Made by a program: the position numbers and the translations under genes. A stretch of DNA of 64,000 nucleotides from Colius striatus (Eukaryota > Chordata > Aves > Coliiformes > Coliidae): contig NC_084760.1 in NCBI RefSeq assembly GCF_028858725.1, positions 92,067,867-92,131,866 of the forward strand, read 5' to 3'. Positions 46,101 to 53,100 of this stretch are shown here, in pieces (position 1 is the stretch's first letter; each line of letters begins with the position of its first letter). The notes under the pieces are model-generated. The model searched no databases, was not told the DNA's origin, and was given only the letters and a program-made list of their open reading frames with translations.

Positions 46101-48042
46101 TCTCCAGAGCTAGAGGAAGGTATCTTGCCCTGTACTTCTTATTTGCAACTTCTATTCTATAGATCTATTATTAACTTACCTGCTGTATCTACAAGCAGCA
46201 AGATTTGCAGACTGAAAAGGCTCTGCTCCTCACAAGGAAATAGCTCCCTGTAATCCTTTGATCCTTCTCTCCCCTTTCTTCACCCTCCTGGAACCTCAGA
46301 GCTCATCTACTGACAACTACTCTGTTGAGTAGAAACTCACTGATAAGGCTTTTAAAAGCAGGCTACAACACAACTACTTTCTTACACCGCACTGCTCCAA
46401 AGTCAGAATAAAGCAAAGGTGCAGAGATCACCTCAGTTCTCATATCATACAACTGATGTTTGGAAGAAGTGAACTAAAGTTATACTTCAACTCTCAAACT
46501 GGACTGTCTATGAATGTTTAGTGACCTTACTTCTCAATGAAATGAGCTCAGAACAAGAGGCCTGAAGACTTCTCATTCTGAAGAAACGTCATTACATAAA
46601 ACTGCTATGATTGCCAAGTCAGTTTAAAGCATTAAGATCCAGTGGACTCCTCATAATGTCCACATAAGGGAAGTTATTAAAAATATCTTCTACTTTCTGA
46701 TGATGTGTTTTTTCTGTTCTGAGATACAGATCTGGAAGAGAACTTCTTTTCCTCCCTGTGCCAAAGTTTGTAGTAACAGCTTGCCCTGCTCTAAAGACCA
46801 TCAGCAAACTGCAAAGAACTGAACTTGCATCATCCTGCCTAGTGAGTGAATGAAATTATAATATTATAGCATCTCAAGATTATGCTGTATGCGGCCAGCT
46901 GCCTAGTTACTTTGAATGGCAACTGAACCGGTAGCCAGTACAGTTACAACCCATAACTTGAATAGTCCTGAGTAGCGTTAGAAGATCTCTCAAAGAGCGT
47001 CTCTTCAGCTGACTTTCTCTTAGGCAACAAGTGCAAACTCTCTGGACTTCTTCCAGAAAATGCATCATAAGACATTTAGCCTGCAATACTCTGATCACAA
47101 CAAAATAACTTTCATCCAGTAGAATGTAGTAGAGAACAGCATTTGACTAAAGCTACCAAGTGTGTTCCATAGGATACCATCAACAGTACCCTACAGTGCC
47201 AATTATCCTCTCATACCAAAGGATTTGTGGATGGTGCCATCCCACCCAGCATGAGCCATGGGGCTTACAACCCATTGAACTGGGGCTGCTAGGTTCCCCG
47301 CTCTTCCATCCAGGTTTGACTTGGGGTGAAACAAACAAGCATGTAGCGGACTAGTTTTCACCCTGACTGGGTTGTTTGGTTTTTTTTTTAGGGGGGGTCA
47401 GGCTGTGGCTTCAGCAGCCCATTTGCCTCAGACAAGTCTCTCTTTTCGCCATAAACACGAAGGTGGGGAACAGAGCGATAGGATGGGGTTACCCTGGACC
47501 ACCGGTGGTTGTACCAACCACCTCGAAGGCCCGCGCTAGGGGGGGCCCTGCAGCTCCGCGCCAGCCTACTGCCACCGTAGCCAAAGCATGGAACGGTTCC
47601 CGCCTTATCCCCCGGCGAGGGGACAGCTCCCGGTCGAGTACTCGCCACCGACCGGCGGTCTCGGTGGAGCAGTTCCCGGCAGCTTCGGGAGATTCCCCCC
47701 CCGCCCCGCCTCAGGGGACGTCCCGACCCATGGCCCCAGGCCTTACATAACAGAGGAGATCTGCCGGTAGGGCCTGAGGGGTGTGGGGGGCCGCGGCCTA
47801 GGCCCGGTGGGGCTCCCCCCCACCTCGCCTCGGGTCTGTTCCCTTCTCCCTGCCTCTCGCACAGGGCTCGCACGGGGCCCGTGCCGGCGGCCGTGCCGCG
47901 GACTGGCGGGCGCCGCCCGCCCCCGCACTCACATCTGGTACTCGTCGATCGCCTCCACCAGCTGCCCCCAGGAGTCGAAGTCGGTGCCTTTCCTGAAGCT
48001 GGCGCCCCAGCGCTGCAGGAGGCTCCGGGCCGCCTCCGACAT
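16185..48042 (-). CDS. AIDA: AIDA, axin interactor, dorsalization associated (complete, 10 coding exons)
   Basis: AIDA binds Axin and blocks Axin-driven JNK activation in dorsoventral patterning; it is also reported in ER-associated degradation of lipid-synthesis enzymes. Minus-strand exons in order: 48042-47933, 44337-44268, 37575-37522, 33670-33616, 25649-25586, 25147-25041, 20646-20524, 18379-18257, 17766-17649, 16281-16185. They total 921 nt, 306 residues plus TGA, matching the length I recall for human AIDA. All junctions are GT-AG and in phase. Residues 1-117 are the helical N-terminal domain, starting [16 protein letters not shown]. Residues 125-137 are an acidic linker ([13 protein letters not shown]), then a GAGAG turn. 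The C2-type domain runs from about 154 to 300 and includes the [10 protein letters not shown] strand. The C-terminus is QTLHKE. Introns carry the LTR elements and CR1 copies listed separately. Confidence 0.97.
17149..17505 (-). mobile_element. CR1 LINE 3' fragment (AIDA intron 9)
   Basis: Starts with CATAGAATCATAGAATGG at 17149 and continues through the CR1 3' UTR to the block that reads GGGATCTCGTTAATATTTA on the minus strand. It is in the same orientation as AIDA, 144 bp from exon 9. The upstream end is approximate. Confidence 0.9.
18207..18240. repeat. 17-bp tandem duplication next to the AIDA exon 8 donor
   Basis: CTTTCAAAGCTCCTAGG occurs twice in exact tandem. The copies begin about 10 bp inside intron 8 from the donor ACATAC (18251-18256 on the plus strand). 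Confidence 0.9.
20647..25040 (-). other. AIDA intron 6 (non-coding)
   Basis: A 4.4-kb intron with GT-AG ends on the minus strand. No CR1 tail, LTR or RNA gene is recognisable in it, and chance open frames lack family signal. Confidence 0.6.
26281..26285 (+). repeat. Target-site duplication, left (GCATC)
   Basis: GCATC directly precedes the 5' LTR and is repeated directly after the 3' LTR at 28580-28584. Five bases are shared if the LTR ends in CA; a sixth base (A) is ambiguous with the LTR terminus. Confidence 0.85.
26286..27288 (+). repeat. 5' LTR of the non-autonomous element
   Basis: A GC-rich LTR. CCAAT lies at 26415-26419 and a TATTTAG TATA-like box at 26439-26445, giving an expected start near 26470. 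ATTAAA at 27119-27124, followed by a T-rich tract, is the likely poly(A) signal. This predicts U3 of about 180 bp, an unusually long R of roughly 650 bp and U5 of about 150 bp. A GCAAG/GTAAAA sequence near 26954 could act as a splice donor. It differs from the 3' LTR at 26407 (C, versus T at 27698) and 26821 (C, versus T at 28112). Confidence 0.9.
26494..27048 (+). CDS. 184-codon reading frame inside the 5' LTR (function unknown)
   Basis: ATG in a strong start context (AAGATGG) lies about 50 bp past the TATA-like box, and the frame stays open for 184 codons, stopping about 70 nt before the poly(A) signal. The product would be basic, rich in R, E, P and S, with a few cysteines (C-x-x-C near the middle) and no membrane segment or signal peptide. 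I recognise no family. The identical frame recurs at 27785-28339 and a divergent 185-codon version at 36372-36929. Long open frames also exist on the opposite strand, as expected for GC-rich DNA, so chance is a real alternative. LTR-encoded proteins do exist elsewhere, for example the MMTV superantigen, but no similarity is claimed. Confidence 0.35.
   Translation: MEATTRTLRPEKEEGRRSSRPETLLQAVARMQAVPLKLMEIRGRTESHQQLHVSEPGRARDCVGRRPWPRPCWRACTPQSSPTREAERSCSLWTGCTSEQPVQGCHVCELPHGLAGRTGVELARPEEGRTAEAIGSRLTETSTACPSEPFREGQGKNPGIRALSPGRGEVWREGVLKKAGWTLH
27293..27310 (+). promoter_or_regulatory. Primer binding site, tRNA-Lys (Lys1,2 type)
   Basis: TGGCGCCCAACGTGGGGC begins four T residues after the 5' LTR. 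It matches the 18-nt primer binding site complementary to the 3' end of tRNA-Lys1,2 that several retroviruses use. The perfect match implies that minus-strand priming was intact at insertion. Confidence 0.9.
27311..27559 (+). other. Non-coding internal region of the LTR element
   Basis: About 250 bp between primer binding site and polypurine tract. It has no long open frame and no protease, reverse-transcriptase or envelope similarity. CTGGGTGAGG near 27381 is a possible splice donor, and the right half is T-rich with TTTATTTATG-like runs. By position it can only be leader/packaging sequence plus a short pre-3' LTR segment. Confidence 0.7.
27560..27576 (+). promoter_or_regulatory. Polypurine tract of the LTR element
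   Basis: AGAGGCGAGGGGTGGAA, nearly all purine, abuts the TG of the 3' LTR. This is where plus-strand DNA synthesis is primed. Confidence 0.85.
27577..28579 (+). repeat. 3' LTR of the non-autonomous element
   Basis: Same length as the 5' LTR and offset from it by 1291 bp. CCAAT falls at 27706-27710, the TATTTAG box near 27730 and ATTAAA at 28410-28415. One of the two differences (27698) is a C-to-T at a CpG, the commonest kind of post-insertion change. Confidence 0.9.
27785..28339 (+). CDS. Copy of the 184-codon reading frame in the 3' LTR
   Basis: Encodes the same 184 residues as the frame at 26494. The only nucleotide difference between the LTRs inside it (28112) is synonymous in this frame, CTA/TTA-type wobble context permitting, since the translated products are identical. 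Transcription from this LTR would run into AIDA intron 4 in antisense. Confidence 0.3.
   Translation: MEATTRTLRPEKEEGRRSSRPETLLQAVARMQAVPLKLMEIRGRTESHQQLHVSEPGRARDCVGRRPWPRPCWRACTPQSSPTREAERSCSLWTGCTSEQPVQGCHVCELPHGLAGRTGVELARPEEGRTAEAIGSRLTETSTACPSEPFREGQGKNPGIRALSPGRGEVWREGVLKKAGWTLH
28763..29143 (+). mobile_element. CR1 LINE 3' fragment with G-run (AIDA intron 4)
   Basis: A plus-strand CR1 begins in the end of the reverse-transcriptase frame (GGGCCACCAAGATGATCAGG block) and runs to CATTCTATGATTTTATG. The usual short G-run before the GATCTCATTAAT block is replaced by 14 G at 28901-28914, and part of the 3' region is deleted after 28945. It lies 184 bp right of the LTR element. Confidence 0.9.
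28901..28914 (+). repeat. 14-G homopolymer in a CR1 copy
   Basis: An uninterrupted G14 lies where CR1 normally has a shorter G-run. It could fold as a G-quadruplex and is prone to length error in sequencing. Confidence 0.85.
29144..33615 (-). other. Rest of AIDA intron 4 (non-coding)
   Basis: Sequence between the CR1 copy and AIDA exon 4. I see no gene or mobile element. A short CA-rich patch lies at about 31321-31345. Confidence 0.6.
35186..35972 (+). mobile_element. CR1 LINE fragment (AIDA intron 3)
   Basis: A plus-strand CR1 of about 790 bp. It covers the last part of the ORF2 reverse-transcriptase frame, with residues such as [13 protein letters not shown] readable at 35186-35593, then the 3' UTR ending near ATTCTGTGATTCTG. 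The frame is broken after 35593, so it is a dead copy. The left boundary is approximate. Confidence 0.9.
36185..37142 (+). mobile_element. Solo LTR of the same family (AIDA intron 3)
   Basis: A 958-bp LTR from TGTCCTGG to CCACGACA, flanked by ATTCT at 36180-36184 and 37143-37147, with no internal region. It probably arose by recombination between the two LTRs of an older insertion. Relative to the full element it lacks 20 bp between GACCC direct repeats near 36248 and a T/G-rich segment near 36965, and shows many substitutions. It is clearly older than the copy at 26286. CCAAT and TATTTAG elements are retained near 36294 and 36318. Confidence 0.92.
36372..36929 (+). CDS. Divergent 185-codon reading frame in the solo LTR
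   Basis: Corresponds to the 184-codon frame of the full element. The ATG, its start context and the C-terminal GWTLH are kept. About twenty or more residues differ, and a stretch of roughly eleven residues near residue 140-152 is read in a shifted frame before a second indel restores it. Changes are mostly amino-acid altering, which argues against strong purifying selection. Confidence 0.3.
   Translation: MEATTRTLQPEKEEGTRSSRPETLLQAVARIQAVPLKPMEIRGRTESHQQLHVSEPGRARDCVGRWPWPRPCWRACAPQSSPTREAERSCSLWNKWASEQPVQVCHACELPHGLAGRTGVEFTRPEEGQTAEALGNRLTEPPPLPAPPNRSGGGQGKNPGIRALNPGRGEGWQEGVLKKAGWTLH
41784..41805 (-). other. Box-B-like hairpin, possible tRNA-derived relic
   Basis: The minus strand reads GGCTAGG, an eight-base loop, CCTAGCC: a perfect 7-bp stem. 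It contains GGTTCAAATCC, which fits the Pol III box B consensus. I could not find a convincing box A or the acceptor and anticodon stems, so this is not called a tRNA gene. Confidence 0.3.
42690..42712 (+). repeat. A-rich low-complexity run
   Basis: Twenty-three bases of A interrupted by one G, in AIDA intron 2. No retrotransposon body is recognisable next to it. Confidence 0.8.
44338..47499 (-). other. AIDA intron 1, A/T-rich part (non-coding)
   Basis: Intronic sequence up to the CpG island. The open frames at 44744-45091 (plus) and 44788-45078 (minus) overlap each other and show no family or splice support. Confidence 0.6.
47933..48042 (-). other. AIDA: AIDA first coding exon
   Basis: The ATG at 48042-48040 lies in the CpG-rich promoter region. 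The exon encodes 36 residues ending DEYQ plus two bases, and the donor GTGAGT follows at 47932-47927. GC content is far higher than in the other AIDA exons. The long open frames on both strands here are by-products of the CpG island. Confidence 0.95.
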
Positions 48043-48309
48043 AGCCCCAGCACTAGGGCAGCATGCTCACCCCAGGCCGGGGCACCGCGCCGGGCAGCCG
48101 CTCCCGCCAGCTCCGCGCCCGCCGCCGGCCCGGCCCAGCCCAGCGCCGCCGCCGCGACAACCGAACGCAGCGAGCGCCTCCCGCCAGCGCCGCCCAGCGA
48201 GTGAGCCTGCGCCGGCCGCGCCCGCCCAGCGCCATCGCTACCGAGGCGCCGGCCCCCGCCCGCGGGGTGGGCGGAGGGAGAGGCCCACCGCTTCCGCCTC
48301 GGTATGTGT

Positions 48310-48434
48310 CATGGCGGTGGTCACGTGTCTCCTGAGGGAGCCCGCCCTCCCAGCTGGGTCTCGGCGGCGGTGCCCGGGCAGAGACCGCTCCTCCTCTCCG
48401 CTCCCGGCTCTGCCGCCGCGGGACGTCCCCACAG
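48310..48434 (+). other. BROX: Possible BROX 5' non-coding exon
   Basis: The BROX start codon lies in an exon with a clear upstream acceptor (TTTAG at 50091-50095), so at least one 5' exon is needed. CCCACAG/GTAAGC at 48428-48440 is a strong donor in the CpG island. The left end is unknown. A second candidate donor, GACAAG/GTAAAC, lies near 49177. An ATG at 48311 is in this segment and might form a short upstream frame. Confidence 0.4.
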
Positions 48435-49299
48435 GTAAGCGGCGGCGCCTCTGCGCAGTGCCGCAGGCAGGTCGCCCATCCGGGAGGGCCGGTGTCTCCG
48501 CTGGGCCGCCGTGCCCTTCCGCTCCCGCCCCGTTTGTGGTGCTGAGGAGTCCCTACCGGCGGAGAGCTGCGGGGCCAAGCCGTGCATCCGTCAGCTGTCA
48601 CGGGCAGGGGGACTGCAGCCGCAGGCCCGGGGGTACCCGGCGAGGCGGGGGATAAGCGGCGAGATCGATGCGGTCGGCCCCGGAACGGTGTCATCGGCCT
48701 TCCGCTTGCGCTACCTGCGGCGGCGGGTGTCTGACGGAGCGCCGGGAGCCGGGGCAGGGCCCGGCCGGGCGGAAGTGGCGGCGGGGCAGCTGCCGACAGC
48801 GTCCCGGCGCCCGTAGGAGCCCGACTCGCAGCTGTCAGCGGGGCTCGGGCGGACGGGTCGCATCGCAGTTACTGCTGCTGTGAAAGGGGCCGCCCACCCG
48901 TCTGTCCGTCCGGCGGTCGGTCGATGTGTGTCGCTGGCCCCGCGGCGTGCTTTGGCTAGGCGGCGGCGCGGGCCTGAGGCGGGAGGCGCCTGCGAGGAAA
49001 GCACCCTGTGCTCTGTCGAGTGCAGGCAGTAAAGGAGGTTTGGACACGGAGGATCTCTTGTTAAGTGCCTGTCAAACCGTCCCCGGGCTCCCAGGCGACC
49101 GAGCCGTACGGCAGCACCGCCTGGCTGTGCAGACCGCTGCGCAGGTGTGTGAAGATGTCGTGATAGGTGCTGACAAGGTAAACGAGTTCCCTGCTCAGGA
49201 ACACCTGAACGGTGGCAGGGGCTCGCTGTTTGGCAGGTTTGTTTGAGGTTTTTTTAGGAAAGCTGCAAAGTGTTTTATAACGATGAATTTAGAGATTCA

Positions 49300-49425
49300 A
49301 AAGGGATCATAAGATGATGGAGGTGTTGGGAGGTCTCTAGTCCAGGTTGGCTTAGGGCTTTAGCCCGTGAAAGCCTTGGAGCGTGCACTCTACCACACAA
49401 GATCTTTGGGCAACTTGTTCCTCCT
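49300..49425 (-). mobile_element. Old, diverged CR1 3' fragment
   Basis: GGAGGTCTCTAGTCCAGGTTGG, an AGGGC block and GGGCAACTTGTTCC resemble, in order, reverse-complemented blocks of CR1 3' UTRs. Divergence is high and the terminal repeat is not clear, so this is an old copy and boundaries are rough. It lies in the probable 5' intron of BROX. Confidence 0.5.
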
Positions 49426-50095
49426 TTTATCTAGTACAGACCTCTCTCATTTCCATGTATGCCTATTATGTTTCAGAATCCCTCGATGCATGGCTATTGA
49501 AAGCTCAGTGGAATGCTTATGTTTTATATGTTTGCTGAAATTAGGATAAAAAATGGTCTGTTTTAGCTGCACGCTACGAAACTTTCAGGGTTCTTACACG
49601 TATGTAAACATATCCATGGTTTTAGCTACAGTTACTCTGTAATTGCAGTTTCATCTGTATCAGTGGTGCTGCAATAAAAGCTACCAATAGATTGACCAGA
49701 TTCAATTGAATGACCTCAGTAAATTAAGATATACCGTAAATTACAGGAGAAATAGCCTTATGCAGGAGGTAACAAATGTGGGGTGTTTTGAGTAAGAAAG
49801 TATGTGGTAATACAGAGCAAGGTAGGTTACAGCTTTTTGCCTAGCTTAAAATAGTTGTCTCAGGAAGCATATATGATTTGAGAGAGTGAAGTTCTGAAAC
49901 TACGCTGATGTATGATACAGACAAGTTGTGTGGAAGGTTAGTGTTTCTTCCATGTAATTGTATTAACTTTGCAAGTTAATTTCTTTCCAAGATGTTTACA
50001 TTTGGAGTATATTTTTTGTGATCTGAGGAGTGTGACGTATATAGTATCTCAGAGGTACCTGTTCCTGCAGCTGTTCTTTTTTTTCTGCACTTTAG

Positions 50096-50125
50096 ATTTG
50101 GCGTAAGCAACACTACAGAAAGAAA
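50096..50125 (+). other. BROX: BROX 5' UTR segment before the start codon
   Basis: Thirty bases between the acceptor TTTAG (ending 50095), preceded by a T-rich tract, and the ATG. No upstream ATG lies within it. Confidence 0.6.
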
Positions 50126-53100
50126 ATGACCCACTGGTTTCATCGCAACCCTTTGAAGGCTACAGCTCCAGTTTCATTCAACTTTTATGGGGTAGCTACT
50201 ACTCCAGCTGCAACAAAGGTTTGCAAGTAAGTGTACTTGTGATTAACTTTGTTCAGTCTCTCACAGTTTACAGGACATCCTTGAAAGTAAGGATTACTTT
50301 TCAGTTTTTATTCTGAAGCTGACTAGAAAGATGTAGGCTGTGAGACAAAAAGACACTGACAACGCTCAACATTTAGTTACAAAGAATGAATTATCCAGTT
50401 TTCAAGTCTGTGTAGTATATAGCAAGGCTCATTATAATAATGCAGAGGCAAAAGAGTAAACATCTCATTGTCTTTCTGATGACTCTGCGTTCTTCTGGGA
50501 AAAGATTACTTAAAGTAATTTCCATAAGTGAATAATGCTTGACTGTTCTATTGTAGGTAAGAATACACTGAAAAGAGATCTCAGCCTATTTTACAGATCT
50601 ATTCTTGTCTCTTTCATGTACTTATCCCATTCTAACACTGAAGAATGTTCCTGCTTGTTATATCCATCCTCCTGCACCTCTTGGTAGATAGAGACATAGT
50701 TATTTCACTTTATGTTTACGTAGTCACTAAACATATGAAGAAAAAGATGGTTATCAAGGGGAGTCAATTTGGATTCACCAAGGGGAAATCCTGTTTGACC
50801 AACCTGATAGCCTTCTATGAGGGCATAACTGGCTGGCTGGATGAGGGGAGAGCAGTGGATGTCATCTACCTTGACTTCAGCAAGGCTTTTGACACTGTCT
50901 TCCATAACATCCTCATCAGAAAGCTCAGGCAGTGTGGCTTGGATGAGTGGACAGTGAGGTGGATCGAGAGCTGGCTGAATTACAGAACCCAGAGGGCTCA
51001 GTGGCACAGAATTGATCAATGGCACAGAATTGAGTGGGAGGCCTGTGGCCAGTGGAGTTCCATAGGGATCTGTTTCAGGGCCAGTCTTGTTCAACATCTT
51101 CATCAATGACCTGGATGAGGGGACAGAGTGTACCCTCAGCAAGTTCCCTGATGACACCAAACTGGGAGGACTGGCTGATTCCCCAGAAGGCTGTGCTGCC
51201 ATTCAGCGGGATCTCGACCGGCTTGAGAGTTGGGCCGAGAGGAACCTCATGAGGTTCAACAAGGACAAGTGCAGAGTCCTGCATCTGGGAAGGAACAACC
51301 CCATGCACCAGTACAGGCTGGGGATTGACCTACTGGAGAGCAGCTCTGCAGAGAGAGACCTGGAAGTCCTGGTTGATAATAAATTGAACATGAGTCAGCA
51401 ATGTGCCCTCGTGGCCAAGATGACCGATGGCATCCTGGGATGCATCAAGAAGAGCATGGCCAGCAGGTCGAGGGAGATTCTCTTCTCTCTCTACTCTGCC
51501 CTGATGAGGCCTCATCTGGAGTCCTGTGTCCAGTTCTGGGCTCTCCAGGTCAAGAGGGACAGGGAACTTCTGGACAGAGTCCAGCGCAAGGCCACCAAGA
51601 TGATCAGGGGACTGGATTACCTTCCTTGTGAGGAAAGGCTAGGGGAACTGTGGCTGTTTGGTCTAGATAAGAGAAGACTGAGGGGGGAGTCTCATTAATA
51701 TATATAAGTATATAAATGGTGGACAGGGACATCCCTTTTTTCTATTGTATCTAGTGACAGGACAAGGGGTAATGAGATTAAGCTGGAACACAAGAAGTTC
51801 CATTTGAACATAAGAAAAAACTTTCACTGTGAGAGTTACAGAGCCCTGGCACAGGCTGCCCAGGGAGGGTGTGGAATCTCTTTCCTTGGAGGTCTTAAAA
51901 ACCTGCCTGGACGTGTTCCTGTGCGACCTGATCTAGGTGACCCTGCTTCGGCAGAGGGGTTGGACTAGATGATCTGTAAAAGTCCCTTCCAACCCCTATC
52001 ATTCTATGACTCTATGTTACAACAGTGGATTGATGAGTACTGATTATCCATAACTGCTTGACCAAAATGGGTTCTACTCAAAACTCGAGAGTCAATCATA
52101 TGTATCCAGAGGATAAAGGAATTTTTTTCTGTATTTATTGGTGTCTTGCTGATGAAATACCTTTCCTTGCCTTCAGATAGCTTAACTGAACGCTTAGCTT
52201 CACTTTCTTAGAGAAAAGGGTGGTGATATACGTGGGTGGGTTATACATGGATGGGTACTTTTATTAATAGTACATTTGGGGGTAGAATTTCATAGGTGGG
52301 TTTTTTTTTTATTTGTTTGGGTTTTTTTTTTCCCTCCATAAAGTGATTTGAGGTTATCTCGAACACGATTGTTGGAGCTGTTTACAGACTCGAGTTGTAA
52401 CCCAGAAATGATGAAGAATGCAACTGACTTGTACTTCTCACTCCTGCAAGGTAGGAATGTTTTTTTAACAATACTGCTGATACATTGAGACATATATAAT
52501 TTTAATAACACTTCTCAGAATGTGTATTGTGCTAATCTTCTGTAAAGAAGCTTTGCATTTCTCAGGAGGGAGAGTATCTTAATGGGTTCTATGCTTGATA
52601 CCTGTCATTGGTACTCACCAGGCTCTTGCTACAAGTTTCAGTGTCTGTTGTGACCCGGGAAGTACTGAGTGTTGGCAGTCCTGTCCTCTTGCTTTTAACC
52701 TCAATTCTGCTTCCTGATGGAGGAGAAAATGTTTATTTGTCTCTTAGATTGTGGTGATAATTGCTATATTGTCTAGATAATAGACTTGTTGCAAGTTTAC
52801 ACTTCTGCTATTGCTTGTCTTAGGTGTATATTTAGGTGCTTATTAGCATAGTATTTATATACCCTTGAAATCTTCACCCTGCCAATATTTGGTAATTCTT
52901 TCTTAGCATACAGATGCTCAGATAAGTTTCTTAGGACTTAGTTTTCAGGAATCAACTGATTCATGGAAACTGATCTTTCAGTCTGTAGGAAATGGAGCAG
53001 CTGAAGCTGGTTTAGTTCTCTCAGTCCCTGGGAGAGTGTAAGCTAATGTGATATTCTAGATAAAGGTAAGATAACAGCTCATGTTGCTGCAGACAGGATT

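Larger units (their letters stand above)
47500..49200. promoter_or_regulatory. CpG-rich divergent promoter region of AIDA and BROX
   Basis: CpG and GC density rise sharply from about 47.5 kb and fall after about 49.2 kb, against A/T-rich flanks. It contains the AIDA start codon (48042) and, to its right, the probable BROX first exon. Motifs seen include an ATGGCGG YY1-like core at 48311, a TCACGTG E-box (CACGTG at 48322-48327), and an ETS-like CGGAAGTGG with adjoining GGCGG near 48770. No TATA box stands out. The limits are by eye. Confidence 0.8.

Noticed and set aside
46619-46807. Small minus-strand frame in AIDA intron 1 as a possible gene fragment
   Set aside because: 62 codons, no family resemblance and no supporting splice sites.
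47783-48655. 290-codon plus-strand frame and the 221-codon minus-strand frame at 47388-48053
   Set aside because: Both lie in the CpG island, overlap AIDA exon 1 in other frames and lack any protein-family signal. Stop codons are rare in such GC-rich DNA.
50645-50735. Start of the open frame before the CR1 in BROX intron 1 as a host gene
   Set aside because: The frame only becomes long because it runs into CR1 reverse-transcriptase codons; the upstream part is unremarkable intron.
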